64,000 bases of DNA. Source: JBBREP01 sp963716525 (GTDB lineage Bacteria; Actinomycetota; Acidimicrobiia; IMCC26256; PALSA-610). The DNA lies in contig OY970315.1 of NCBI GenBank assembly GCA_963716525.1, forward strand, positions 2,480,001 to 2,544,000. Direction: 5' to 3'. The notes under the pieces were generated by a model, which did not search any database, had not been told where the DNA came from, and saw only the letters and a program-made list of their open reading frames with translations. Below, in pieces: positions 26,994-35,491 of this stretch (positions are counted from its first letter, which is position 1; every line of letters starts with the position of its first letter). The translations under genes were made by a program, and so were the position numbers.

Positions 26994-28109
26994 TTACGCC
27001 ATGAGGCCGTTGAGGCCGTCGACGGTCTCGATCCACTGCTCGACCATCTCGCGCACGAGGTCCTTCGACGGGCGCACGCGGTCGATGCTGCCGACCACCT
27101 GGCCGACGGGGTAGCCACCGAACTCCTTGTTGTGCACGCGCGAGATCCGCCGCGACGCCTCGTTGAACAGCAGACCCTGCAACGGCATCGGCAGCGGGTC
27201 GGGCGCACCGGGCTGCTCCCATGCCTCGGTCCACCTCGTGCGCAGCTGGCGCGCCGGCTTGCCGGTCATCACCCGCGAGCGGATCGCGTCGCGGGACTGC
27301 GCGGCGAGCAGGTTCTCGGTGACCTCGGGGTACATGTCGGCCTCGGTGGTGAGTAGCCACATCGAGCCGGTCCACACGCCTTGCGCGCCGAGCGCCATCG
27401 CCGCGGCCATCTGCCGGCCGTCGTGGATGCCGCCTGCGGCGAGCACCGGCACGTCGGGACCGACCGCGTCGACCACCTGCGGCACGAGGACCATGGTGGA
27501 GATCTCGCCGCAGTGCCCGCCGGCTTCGGTGCCCTGGGCCACGATCACATCGGTGCCGCTCTGCACCTGGCGCTCGGCGTGCTGGCGCGAGCCGACGAGC
27601 CCGCCCACGAGCACGCCGTTGTCGTGGCACTGCTCGACGATGTACGGGGGCGGCGGGCCGAGCGCGTTCACCACCATCTTCACGTTGGGCTTGGAGAGCG
27701 TCACCTCGACCTGGCCGGGGCCCTCCTCGTCGACGTTCAGGCCGGCCGCCTTGGGCACCGAGTGGTCGTCGGCGGGCAGCGGCGGGATGCCCGCGTCGGT
27801 GAGCAACCCGTCCACGAAGCGGCGGTGCTCCTCGGGGATCAGCGTCAGCAGGTGGTCGGGCGACGCGTCGGCGCCGCCGCCCTTGCCGATGTACTTCACC
27901 GGCATGGCGAAGTCGACGCCGTAGGGCCGGCCGTGCACGTGCTCCTCGATCCAGGCGAGCTCGACCTCGAGCCGCTCGGGCTCGTAGGCGAGCGCGCCGA
28001 GCACGCCGAAGCCGCCCGCGTTCGTGACCGCGGCGACCACGTCGCGGCAGTGGGAGAACGCGAAGATCGGGAACTCGATGCCGAGCCGGTCGCAGATCGG
28101 TGTGCGCAA
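26994..28109 (-). CDS. Nitronate monooxygenase-family flavoprotein
   Basis: About 371 residues. The start is a TTG at 28109 (MRTPICDRLGIEFPIFAF), supported by GGGAGG seven bases upstream and lack of another good start. VVAAVTNAGGFGVLGA, DVIVAQGTEAGGHCGE and PVLAAGGIHDGRQMAAAMALGAQGVWTGS are the FMN/phosphate-binding signatures of the 2-nitropropane dioxygenase/nitronate monooxygenase barrel. Members oxidise nitronates, and in actinobacterial lipid and steroid operons some have other oxidoreductase roles. A KstR-like operator overlaps its leader. Confidence 0.9.
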   Translation of the reverse strand: MRTPICDRLGIEFPIFAFSHCRDVVAAVTNAGGFGVLGALAYEPERLEVELAWIEEHVHGRPYGVDFAMPVKYIGKGGGADASPDHLLTLIPEEHRRFVDGLLTDAGIPPLPADDHSVPKAAGLNVDEEGPGQVEVTLSKPNVKMVVNALGPPPPYIVEQCHDNGVLVGGLVGSRQHAERQVQSGTDVIVAQGTEAGGHCGEISTMVLVPQVVDAVGPDVPVLAAGGIHDGRQMAAAMALGAQGVWTGSMWLLTTEADMYPEVTENLLAAQSRDAIRSRVMTGKPARQLRTRWTEAWEQPGAPDPLPMPLQGLLFNEASRRISRVHNKEFGGYPVGQVVGSIDRVRPSKDLVREMVEQWIETVDGLNGLMA

Positions 28110-28126
28110 GGTGACGCCTCCCGAAG

Positions 28127-28140
28127 TAGAACCTGTTCTA
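28127..28140. promoter_or_regulatory. KstR-like operator box
   Basis: TAGAACCTGTTCTA fits the published KstR consensus TNNAACNNGTTNNA at every fixed position, and symmetry extends to AGTAGAAC-CT-GTTCTACT (28125-28142). It lies 18 bp upstream of the nitronate monooxygenase TTG start, just before its ribosome site, a good position for repression. Confidence 0.65.
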
Positions 28141-28160
28141 CTGAACGGGGCGCGAACGTA

Positions 28161-29519
28161 CTACGTGCGGTCGAGGATCTCCCCGGCCACGCGCTCGCCC
28201 GAGCGCACGGCGCCGTCGATCGCGCCGTGGGAGGTGGTCGACGTCTCCGTGCCGGCCCAGAACACGCGCCCGAACGGCTCGCGCAGCAGGTGTCCGTAGC
28301 GCGTGAGGATGCCGGGCCGGAAGTGTGCCATCGAGCAGCCCCGCGTCCACGGCTCGTGGAACCACGCGGTCTCCACGAACTCCGACGGCGACGCGGCTCG
28401 CGGGCCGAAGCGCGCCGCGAGCGTGTCGAGCACGGCGCGGCGACGGTCGGCCGGGTCGAGCGTGTCGAAACGCTCGGCCACATGGCTGAACGCGAACGAC
28501 GCGAGCACGCCGGCGCGGCCGTCCGCCGGCGACGCGTCGATCGTGACCTCCGCCGCGGAGCCGGGCTGCGCGCTCTGCCCGCTCAGCCCGTCCGACCGCC
28601 AGAACGGCTCGTCGTACACCACGAGCGTCTTGCTCTCCGGGCCGGCGATCGCGTTGCGGTAGAGCGTCTCACGGTCGGCGGGCAGCGCCGGGTCGAACTC
28701 GATCTCGAGCGCGAGCGCAGGCGGCACCGTGACGACCACATGCGGCGCGGTCAGCGTGACGCCGGCGCCGTCGACCACGACGTGCGTGTCGTGCTGCACG
28801 ATCGAACGCACCGGCGACGAGAGGCGCACGCGGTCGCCCAGGTCGTCGGCGATGCGTTGCGCGATCGACCCCGCGCCGCCGTCAACCATGTTCTCCTGCG
28901 CGCCCTTCTCGATCGAGAACAGCCGGTCGATGCCGCCGTGCGCGTGCGCGAGGAACAGGAGATTGAGGAACGACACGTCGTGCAGATCGCCGGTGAGCAG
29001 TCCGCGCACGGCCATGTCGAACAGGCCCTGCGCGACCGGTGTGCGGACGCCCGAGCGTTCGAGCCACGATCCGACCGTGCTCCGGTCCCAGTCGCGCGCG
29101 TGCCGGGCGTCCCAGGGCGCGTCGAGCGGGACCTGCTTCGCCATCCGGTTGATGCGCGCTTGCGCGACGGCAAGCGTCACGACCGCGAGCGGGCTGATCC
29201 GCGGGATGAGCCCCTTGTAGCGCCGCAGCCGCGTGCCGTCCACGAGCAGGTGCGCGCCGTCGACCCATGTCTTGTACGTGGTGACGCCGAGCTCGCGCGC
29301 CAGGGCGAAGATGCGGTCGTGGTACGGCGCGAGCCAGGCACCGCCGCGATCGATCGGGAGCCCGCCATCCAGGTGTTCGGTCCAGATGCGGCCGCCGACG
29401 CGGTCACGGGCCTCGAGAACCACCACCGACAGGCCCGCGTGGTGGAGTCTGCGGGCCGCGGTGAGGCCCGCGTAGCCCGCACCGACGACGCACACGTCGG
29501 CGTCGATCCGTTCCCCCAT
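28161..29519 (-). CDS. Flavin-dependent monoamine oxidase-type enzyme
   Basis: About 452 residues, ATG at 29519 (MGERIDADVCVVGAGYAGLTAARRL). The N-terminal GxGxxG dinucleotide fold, VVLEARDRVGGRIWT (GG-motif) and the C-terminal RVFWAGTETSTTSHGAIDGAVRSGERVAGEIL are diagnostic for the amine oxidase family. A covalent-FAD cysteine, as in eukaryotic MAO, is not evident at the usual SGGCY position; here it is TRGCSM. Substrate could be an amine, putrescine-like compound or steroid. It is upstream of, and on the same strand as, the nitronate monooxygenase, but the operator box between them suggests separate control. Confidence 0.88.
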   Translation of the reverse strand: MGERIDADVCVVGAGYAGLTAARRLHHAGLSVVVLEARDRVGGRIWTEHLDGGLPIDRGGAWLAPYHDRIFALARELGVTTYKTWVDGAHLLVDGTRLRRYKGLIPRISPLAVVTLAVAQARINRMAKQVPLDAPWDARHARDWDRSTVGSWLERSGVRTPVAQGLFDMAVRGLLTGDLHDVSFLNLLFLAHAHGGIDRLFSIEKGAQENMVDGGAGSIAQRIADDLGDRVRLSSPVRSIVQHDTHVVVDGAGVTLTAPHVVVTVPPALALEIEFDPALPADRETLYRNAIAGPESKTLVVYDEPFWRSDGLSGQSAQPGSAAEVTIDASPADGRAGVLASFAFSHVAERFDTLDPADRRRAVLDTLAARFGPRAASPSEFVETAWFHEPWTRGCSMAHFRPGILTRYGHLLREPFGRVFWAGTETSTTSHGAIDGAVRSGERVAGEILDRT

Positions 29520-29626
29520 GCCGTGGGGAAGGTAGCGGAGCCACCACGACGCCAGCCACCGAGGTTGGTCCCCGGCCCCGCGCGGGGTACACATGAGGTA
29601 TCTACGCTGGCGGCCAAGGAGGAACG

Positions 29627-29950
29627 GTGCCTGCACGCAGCACGCCCGACGACTACCAGCCCGAACCCGATCTCGTCCGTGAGGGCCAGCCCGACTTCGA
29701 CGACATCGCGACCGGCAAGTGGGAGACCGGCGACCCACAGGAGGGCCGGTATCCACCTCGCGAGCACGCGATCGCTGCGAATGCGTTCGGCACGACGGCC
29801 GCTGAGGAACTGGAGGGCGAGTCGCTCGACCAGAAGCTCGCCCGTGAGATGCCCGACTTGGGCGACGAGCGCGGGCCCGACCACCGCGACGTCCAGCTCG
29901 TCAGCGACCCCGACGCGGCCGAGGAGGAGTTCGAGGGCGACACCGCCTGA
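29627..29950 (+). CDS. DUF5709-like acidic protein
   Basis: About 107 residues, GTG at 29627 with GGAGGAAC upstream. Very acidic (many Asp/Glu) and probably disordered. PEPDLVREGQPDFD and ESLDQKLAREMPDL resemble the DUF5709 family of actinobacteria, of unknown function. It is followed 38 nt later by the DUF2795-like gene. Confidence 0.7.
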   Translation: MPARSTPDDYQPEPDLVREGQPDFDDIATGKWETGDPQEGRYPPREHAIAANAFGTTAAEELEGESLDQKLAREMPDLGDERGPDHRDVQLVSDPDAAEEEFEGDTA

Positions 29951-29988
29951 GATCCTGGCCGGTTGCAACCACCCGATCGGAGAAGTTC

Positions 29989-30675
29989 GTGGAACGCACG
30001 AGTACGAAGCACGGCGCACGCACCGACGACGCGCTGCAACGCGAGACGGCATCGTTGACGCGCGGCGCACCGGTGGAATCGCGGGTCGAGGAGAGCCGCA
30101 TGGCGGAACCGGCGGGTGACGGCGAGTTCGTGCCGAGCGCGGTGCTGCACGCGCTGGGCGAACCGATCATGGGCATGCCTGCCGACGAGGTGGCCGTCCG
30201 CTCGGAGCTCGCGATGGCTCTGCGCCCCGGTGCGTTCCCGGCCGACGCGCCCACGTTGCTGCGGGTCGCCGCGCAGGACGGGGCGCCCGAATGGGTGTGC
30301 GAGACGTTGCGGCGCGTCGATCCCGTGCAGCGCTACGAGAACGTGCAGCAACTGTGGGAGGCCGCCGGTGGGCACCACGAACTGCGGACGTTGCCGCACG
30401 AACGCGAGGCGCCCGCGCCGCCGCCCGTCGCGCCGGCCCGGGCGCGCAAGGCCCGTGGCGGGGCTCCGGGCGCGACCACGGCACCGGTGGGCGCCGGCGC
30501 GGTCGAGCCGCCGCGCGCGGCCGTGCGGCAGCCCGCGCAGCAGAGCTATGTGGCCGTGGTGGCCGAGTTCGTACGGGCGGGCTGGAAGCTGACCACCCGC
30601 ACGGCCAACATTGCCGCCGCGCCGCTCCGCGTCGCGCGCCGGGTGGTGGCACCTCGGCACGCACCGATGCGCTGA
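29989..30675 (+). CDS. DUF2795-like protein with Pro/Ala-rich linker
   Basis: About 228 residues, GTG at 29989 with GGAGAAG upstream. One globular region (GEFVPSAVLHALGEPIMGMPADEVAVRSELAMALRPGAFPADAPTLLRVAAQDGAPEWVCETLRRVDPVQRYENVQQLWEAAG) fits the small acidic DUF2795 fold, which in actinobacteria resembles a DNA- or stress-related module. It is followed by a Pro/Ala-rich linker and a basic C-terminal helix (GWKLTTRTANIAAAPLRVARRVV). Role unknown. Confidence 0.65.
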   Translation: MERTSTKHGARTDDALQRETASLTRGAPVESRVEESRMAEPAGDGEFVPSAVLHALGEPIMGMPADEVAVRSELAMALRPGAFPADAPTLLRVAAQDGAPEWVCETLRRVDPVQRYENVQQLWEAAGGHHELRTLPHEREAPAPPPVAPARARKARGGAPGATTAPVGAGAVEPPRAAVRQPAQQSYVAVVAEFVRAGWKLTTRTANIAAAPLRVARRVVAPRHAPMR

Positions 30676-30732
30676 CCCGCTGACTTGCCGACGCGCTGGA
30701 CCGCGCCGGCCCACTGCCGTAGCGTTTGCACC

Positions 30733-32421
30733 GTGCCGGGCGGGTGGGGGAGATCGTGGCGGCACCGCACCACCGCCTGTGCCGCGATCGTCGTGGGCTG
30801 CGCCATGTTCGTTCCCCTGGCCCTGCAACCGGCATCGGGGCGCACGCCGTCGAGCGCGCGCGCGATCCCGGCGACGGCGCTGCTCGATCGGCAGATCGTC
30901 GAGGTGCGCGGCGAGGGCTTCGCGCCGTACGACTACGTCAGCGTGTCGGAGTGCGCGGGCCGAGCGCTCGACCCGGCCCGATGCGCGGGCGCGAACTTCG
31001 GTGGCGCCGACGGCAGTGGCCGGCTCAGCGTCGACGTCATGGTGCGCCGCGTGCTCACCGTGGCGGGTTCGCAACGCGATTGCGCGCTTGCGCCGTGCTT
31101 CCTCGTGCTCAGCACAGGCGGTGCGGCCCTGCCGCTGCGCTTCGCGCGCGGCGCGCCGCTCGTGCGCGCGGCACTGCCGGCGCAGGCGAAGTGCGTGCCG
31201 TGGCCCACCACGCAGTGGCCGACCGGACCGATTCCGCCGGGCGTCGACCCGAACGCGGTGGCCGACACCGGCAGGCAAATGCTCGCGAGCGGCGCGACGT
31301 CGGTCGTCGTCGTGTACGCAGGTCGAGTCGTGTACGAGGACTACGCGGCCGGCCACGGTCCGAATGTGGTGGAGCCGTCCTTCTCGATGTCGAAGTCGTT
31401 CACCTCGACGGTGATCGGGCTCCTCGTGCAGCAGGGCAAGCTCCACCTCGACGCTCGCGCGCCCGTGAGGGAGTGGTCGGGTGCGTCCGACCCGCACCGG
31501 GCGATCACGCTGCGCAACATCCTCAACATGAGCTCGGGCCTGCAGTGGAACGAGATCTATTCCGACGTTCCCGGCTCCGACGTGATGCAGATGGTCCTCC
31601 GCGAGCCCGACGAGGCGGCCTACGTGATCGCGAAGCCGCTCGCGCACGCACCCGGTACCTACTGGAACTACTCGACCGGCGACACCGCCGTGCTCGGCCG
31701 CATCATCAGCCGCACCGTGCACGTTGCCGGGCCGTCCTACGAGCAGTACCTGCACACCACGCTCCTCGACCCGCTCGGCATCACGCCCGTGTCGATCGGT
31801 TTCGACCAGACCGGTGATTGGGCGGCGGGCTGGTCCACCAACATGTCGACGCGCAACTTCGCCAAGCTGGGTCTGCTCTACCTGCGCAACGGCGTGTGGG
31901 CCGGCTCGCAGTTCCTGTCGCCGAAGTGGGTCGAGTTCGTGCGCACGCCGAGCCCCGCCGACGCCGGCTACGGCGGGCAGTTCTGGCTGCAGCCCGACGG
32001 CAGCTTCCGCATGGTCGGGCTCTACGGCCAGGCCGTCCACATCGTGCCGCAGTCGGATCTGATCGTCGCGGTGAGCAACGGCGGTTCGACCCAGCAGATG
32101 GTCGACCTGTTCCGGCACGCCGTGCCGCCGAGCTGCGGCGTGCGGGCGCCCGTGGTCCGCGCCGACCGGGCCACGATCGCGAACACCGGCCCGGCTTCGC
32201 TTCCCGTCCTCGCCAACGACACGGGCGGCACGGTTGGTCTCGCGGCGAGAACGCTGACGGTCGCGAACCTTCCGGCGAAGGGCACGGCGACGGTCGTCGG
32301 TGCACGAATCCGCTACACGCCGCGGCGCGGCGCGGTGGGTGCCGATCAGTTCTCCTACGTGGTCTGCACTAACGACCGGCGCCGCTGCCTCGAGGCGAAC
32401 GTCGCGCTCACGATCCACTGA
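30733..32421 (+). CDS. Secreted serine hydrolase (beta-lactamase fold) with flanking Ig-like domains
   Basis: About 562 residues, GTG at 30733. A signal peptide (TTACAAIVVGCAMFVPLALQPASG) leads to a neocarzinostatin-like beta domain (residues about 45-145, GEGFAPYDYVSVSECAG ... CALAPCFLVLSTGG, paired cysteines). Next is the class C beta-lactamase/DD-peptidase fold with SMSK (SxxK, about residue 220) and YWNYSTGD (YxN, about 310). A C-terminal cadherin/Ig-like domain (LPVLANDTGG ... GADQFSYVVC) ends the protein. It acts outside the cell; esterase, amidase or peptidase substrates are all possible. Confidence 0.85.
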   Translation: MPGGWGRSWRHRTTACAAIVVGCAMFVPLALQPASGRTPSSARAIPATALLDRQIVEVRGEGFAPYDYVSVSECAGRALDPARCAGANFGGADGSGRLSVDVMVRRVLTVAGSQRDCALAPCFLVLSTGGAALPLRFARGAPLVRAALPAQAKCVPWPTTQWPTGPIPPGVDPNAVADTGRQMLASGATSVVVVYAGRVVYEDYAAGHGPNVVEPSFSMSKSFTSTVIGLLVQQGKLHLDARAPVREWSGASDPHRAITLRNILNMSSGLQWNEIYSDVPGSDVMQMVLREPDEAAYVIAKPLAHAPGTYWNYSTGDTAVLGRIISRTVHVAGPSYEQYLHTTLLDPLGITPVSIGFDQTGDWAAGWSTNMSTRNFAKLGLLYLRNGVWAGSQFLSPKWVEFVRTPSPADAGYGGQFWLQPDGSFRMVGLYGQAVHIVPQSDLIVAVSNGGSTQQMVDLFRHAVPPSCGVRAPVVRADRATIANTGPASLPVLANDTGGTVGLAARTLTVANLPAKGTATVVGARIRYTPRRGAVGADQFSYVVCTNDRRRCLEANVALTIH

Positions 32422-32434
32422 GCTGGCGGCGGCA

Positions 32435-33829
32435 TCACCCCGCCGCGTCGAGCTCCAGCGATCGTTCGACCACGACGCGAAAACGGCCGCGGCCGGTCTT
32501 CTCGATCCGTACCGGTGCGGCGCGCTCGTCGAGGCGGCGCTTGAGCAGGATGAGCCGGCTCTCCAGGTTGTCGCGGATCTCCGGCAGCTCGAGCGACGGG
32601 TCGAGTCGCACTTCCTTGTTCGTGAAGTCGCTCTGGCCCGCTTCGGAGTAGCGGCGCAGCAGCAGCCAGAGCACCCGACCGGCGACGCCCTTGATCAGGT
32701 AGTCGCCGTCGAGGAAGACGCTGCCGTCGACCGCGAAGAACCGCACGCGTGTGGCCTCGCCGGTCCGCCCGCGCGGACGTGCGCGGTGCGGCGTGGCCAC
32801 GGCCACCTCGGCGGCTTCCCGTTCCTGCGCGCGGTCGAGCTCGATGGCGCCGGCCACGATGGAGGCGACGGCGGTGAGCAACGCCACGTCGGCGTCGGTG
32901 TAGGCGCCGGGCACGTTGCTCTCCACCATGATCACGCCGACCACCTGGCCCAGCGCCACCATCGGGACCGCGATCTGGCTCTGCGCGTCGGCCAGCCCCG
33001 GCAACGGCACCTCGCGCGCGGGCTCCACTTCCGCGTGGGCCTCGAACGACCGGCGCACCGTGCGCGCGTACTTGCGCATCTGCTGCACGCTGCCGAGCCG
33101 CATCGGCGTGGCTCGGGCCGCGGCCATCCCGATCAGGCCTTCGCCGACCTGCGTCTCCGAGCCCACCCCCTCGGTCGGGTATCCGTAGCTCGCGATCGTG
33201 TAGAGGCGCGTCCCGCACTCGTCGAGCAGCAGCACGAGCGAGTGGTGATAGTCGAGCAGTGAGGCGAGCGCGTCGGTCGTGACGCGCAGCACGGCATCGA
33301 GATCGGTGCACCGTCCGAGACGCGCGCTGATCTCGGCGACGTGGGCCATCGCGGTCGCACCGTCGAGGCTCCCGAGACCGAAGATGTCGGCCGGTGCGGT
33401 GCCGGTGCGTTCGGCCGCACTCAGCATCCGTTCGAGCGCGGTCACCCTGTACACGTCGGCGGCCCGCAGGCGGAACACATCCTGCATACCCGAGAGTGCC
33501 GCGACCGCATCCACGTCGCGCCGCAGTTGCTCGAACACCGGACCCCGGCGCTCGGTTCGCTCGTACTCGAGCGTGAGGCGGTACTGGTCGTAGTTGCGCG
33601 GGTCGATGACGATGAGATTGGCGCGCGGGTTCTCGGTGAGATTGCGGGCGGTCTTGGAGAAGAACTGGTTCGACAAGGCCAGCCGCTCGTCGTCGACCAC
33701 GTGCACGCTCGACAGGTACGTGACGTTGGGTATGCCCGCGGCGTCGGCCGTCGCGATCACCGACGGGATAACTCCCTCGAAGCAGGCGCGCAGCTCGCGC
33801 AACGGCGGGACCGCCATCGGGTCGCTCAT
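32435..33829 (-). CDS. PNPOx-like flavin domain + GAF + winged-helix regulator/sensor
   Basis: About 464 residues. The ATG at 33829 overlaps the stop of the upstream FMN gene (ATGA). Residues about 1-130 form a pyridoxamine-5'-phosphate-oxidase-like split barrel (IPSVIATADAAGIPNVTYLSSVHVVDDERLALSNQFFSKTARNLTENPRANLIVID). A GAF domain lies at about 200-350 (CTDLDAVLRVTTDALASLLDYHHSLVLLLDE ... QSQIAVPMVALGQVVGVIMVES). The C-terminal 120 residues (RFFAVDGSVFLDGDYLIKGVAGRVLWLLLRRYSEAGQSDFTNKEVRLDPSLELPEIRDNLESRLILLKRRL) look like a response-regulator-type winged helix. It probably senses flavin or redox state and alters transcription. Confidence 0.75.
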   Translation of the reverse strand: MSDPMAVPPLRELRACFEGVIPSVIATADAAGIPNVTYLSSVHVVDDERLALSNQFFSKTARNLTENPRANLIVIDPRNYDQYRLTLEYERTERRGPVFEQLRRDVDAVAALSGMQDVFRLRAADVYRVTALERMLSAAERTGTAPADIFGLGSLDGATAMAHVAEISARLGRCTDLDAVLRVTTDALASLLDYHHSLVLLLDECGTRLYTIASYGYPTEGVGSETQVGEGLIGMAAARATPMRLGSVQQMRKYARTVRRSFEAHAEVEPAREVPLPGLADAQSQIAVPMVALGQVVGVIMVESNVPGAYTDADVALLTAVASIVAGAIELDRAQEREAAEVAVATPHRARPRGRTGEATRVRFFAVDGSVFLDGDYLIKGVAGRVLWLLLRRYSEAGQSDFTNKEVRLDPSLELPEIRDNLESRLILLKRRLDERAAPVRIEKTGRGRFRVVVERSLELDAAG

Positions 33830-34317
33830 GGCCGGTCGCCGGGAAGTTGGGCGCCGGGAAGCTGGGCGCCGGCGCTCGGGCCGGGCGTCTGGTCGAACAC
33901 CTCGTCGACCTCGACGGTCGCGGCCACGTAGTCGCCCGGGCGGATGCGTTCGAGGAGCACGCGCGGCGTGCCGTCGCTGCGGGTGATGTCGTCGAAGAAC
34001 TCCTCGCTGTACTGGTGGGCCCGATCCCGGTCGGCGTCGGTGGCCGGCTCCACTGCGGTGGCGCGCCCCTTGAGCTGGAGCGACCGCAGCGTCGGGACGG
34101 AGGCGGCGGTGATCGCGATGCGGCCGCCGGCCCGGGCATGCTCGACGGTGAGCGGATCGTCGCCGTCCAGGAGCAGCCGCACCCGCAGCGCGTCGCCGCG
34201 CAGCACGTTGAGGCCGTGGCCGCGAGTGGCGCGGGGGACGCCGTCGTCCGACACCGTGCCGACGATGAGCGCCGAGCCGGACTCCAGGAACGCCACTGTC
34301 TCCGGATCCAGCACCAC
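33826..34317 (-). CDS. Pyridoxamine 5'-phosphate oxidase-like FMN-binding protein
   Basis: About 163 residues from a GTG at 34317 (VVLDPETVAFLESGSALIVGTVSDDGVPRATRGHGL). This is the split-barrel flavin-binding fold: LIVGTVSDDGVPRATRG at the start and RIAITAASVPTLRSLQLKGRATAVEPATDADRDR in the middle. A Pro/Gly-rich tail (GAQLPGAQLPGDRP) is a small sequence repeat. Translationally coupled to the downstream sensor, which carries the same fold, so they may work as a pair. Confidence 0.82.
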   Translation of the reverse strand: MVLDPETVAFLESGSALIVGTVSDDGVPRATRGHGLNVLRGDALRVRLLLDGDDPLTVEHARAGGRIAITAASVPTLRSLQLKGRATAVEPATDADRDRAHQYSEEFFDDITRSDGTPRVLLERIRPGDYVAATVEVDEVFDQTPGPSAGAQLPGAQLPGDRP

Positions 34318-34471
34318 CCGCCCCCTTGCCTGCGACCCTGCCCGCGAAATAGCGAATTCTAAGCAATCGGTTACGCGTCGTTCAGCGGCACGGTCCGGCG
34401 AGGTCCCGCACGATGGTTCCACGACCAACGACACCCCTCGGCAGCGAGGGACAACGGGAGGAACCACCGCC

Positions 34472-35173
34472 ATGACACTCATCGAGCACCCGATCACCGA
34501 TTTCGAGACCGTCGTCGACGACCTGTACCGCGACATCCACAAGGCGATCCGCGCCGAGCTGTTCGCGGTGACCACCGACGCGGGCCGCCTCGACCCGAGC
34601 GACCGCGACGGCCGCCTCGTGCTGGAGGCGCACGTGGCGAGCACCGTGCAGTTCCTCGTCGAGCACGCCGAGCACGAGGACACGCACGTGCAGCCCGCGA
34701 TCGACGCGACGCTCCCACACGTCGCCGACCGCATCGCGCGCGAGCACACCGCGCTCGAGTCGCGCATGCTCGAGCTGCGCGCGCTCGCGGGCGCAGCCGT
34801 AGCGTCTGGGGGGCGTGACGCCGGGGTGGCGACGCACCGTCTCTACCGTGAGCTCGCGGCGTTCACGAGCGCCTACCTCGCGCACCAGGACTACGAGGAG
34901 CGGGTCGTGATGCCCGCGCTCGAGGCCGCGATCGGCGCGGACGAGTGCGTGGCGATCCACCACACGCTGGTGCAGAGCATCCCGCCCGCGGCGCTGGCGC
35001 AGTCGCTGGCGCTCATGCTGCCGGCGATGAACATCGACGAGCGGGCCGAGATGCTCGGTGGCATCAAGGCCGGCGCGCCGGAGGAGGTGTTCACGGGTGT
35101 GTGGAGCCTCGCCTCGTCGGTGCTCGACGTGACCGACGTGCGCCCCCTCGCCCGTCGACTCGACATCGCGTAG
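34472..35173 (+). CDS. Hemerythrin-domain protein
   Basis: About 233 residues, ATG at 34472 with GGGAGGAACC upstream. A hemerythrin-like four-helix iron site is suggested by VEHAEHEDTHVQPAID (H-x-x-H-E-D-x-H), AREHTALESRM and YLAHQDYEERVVMPALE. The C-terminal 80 residues (SIPPAALAQSLALMLPAMNIDERAEMLGGIKAGAPEEVFTGVWSLASSVL) are typical of actinobacterial members. It probably binds O2, NO or senses redox state. It lies divergently from the flavin-domain pair. Confidence 0.88.
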   Translation: MTLIEHPITDFETVVDDLYRDIHKAIRAELFAVTTDAGRLDPSDRDGRLVLEAHVASTVQFLVEHAEHEDTHVQPAIDATLPHVADRIAREHTALESRMLELRALAGAAVASGGRDAGVATHRLYRELAAFTSAYLAHQDYEERVVMPALEAAIGADECVAIHHTLVQSIPPAALAQSLALMLPAMNIDERAEMLGGIKAGAPEEVFTGVWSLASSVLDVTDVRPLARRLDIA

Positions 35174-35193
35174 CCGGTCCGGGTCCGTGCGTT

Positions 35194-35233
35194 CGCGGGT
35201 GTGCGCGCTGCCGCGGCAGCGCGCACACCCGCG
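35194..35233. terminator. 40-bp perfect palindrome, bidirectional terminator
   Basis: Twenty bases starting CGCGGGTGTG are followed directly by their exact reverse complement, ending CACACCCGCG, with no loop bases outside the stem. It lies between the hemerythrin stop (35173) and the 3' end of tRNA-Arg (35270), which converge. It should form a very stable hairpin in either transcript. Confidence 0.75.
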
Positions 35234-35269
35234 CGACGGCGCGTTCGCGAGGCGCGGCTCGCCAGTGAG

Positions 35270-35342
35270 CGCCCTCGGCAGGATTCGAACCTGCGACCTA
35301 CCGCTTAGGAGGCGGTAGCTCTATCCCCTGAGCTACGAGGGC
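35270..35342 (-). tRNA. tRNA-Arg (CCT)
   Basis: A 73-nt cloverleaf on the minus strand: acceptor GCCCTCG/CGAGGGC, D arm AGCTCAGGGGATAGAGC, anticodon stem-loop ACCGC-CTCCTAA-GCGGT (anticodon CCT), T arm GCAGG-TTCGAAT-CCTGC. No CCA encoded. Confidence 0.95.
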
Positions 35343-35349
35343 CGGCTGG

Positions 35350-35372
35350 TGCAACGGTGACGAGGATAATTG
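35350..35372 (+). repeat. Direct repeat copy 1 (23 bp)
   Basis: TGCAACGGTGA followed by CGAGGATAATTG. The same sequence with a single change (A to C at base 11) occurs at 40472-40494. It lies 8 bp upstream of the tRNA-Arg gene and beside the 3' end of a transposase relic. Confidence 0.75.
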
Positions 35373-35491
35373 CCTGCGCTTCAACCGGCCGCGTGGCGTC
35401 CGATCGGTCGTTTCAGCGTCGTTGCAGCACCGATTCAACGGCGCTGGCCGTGTTCAGGCGCGTTGCTACACGGCTCGCTGAGACTCGGCGG

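Noticed and set aside
27381..30119. A 912-codon open frame on the plus strand
   Set aside because: It lies antisense to the nitronate monooxygenase and amine oxidase genes, has Arg/His/Ala-rich composition with no domain, and is a high-GC shadow frame.
29653..32418. A 921-codon open frame on the minus strand
   Set aside because: Antisense to the serine hydrolase, DUF2795-like and DUF5709-like genes; composition is the Arg-rich pattern of shadow frames.
35270..35372. A tRNA-Arg att site for an integrative element
   Set aside because: The repeat lies upstream of the tRNA 5' end rather than within its 3' end, and no integrase gene is present; kept only as a direct repeat.
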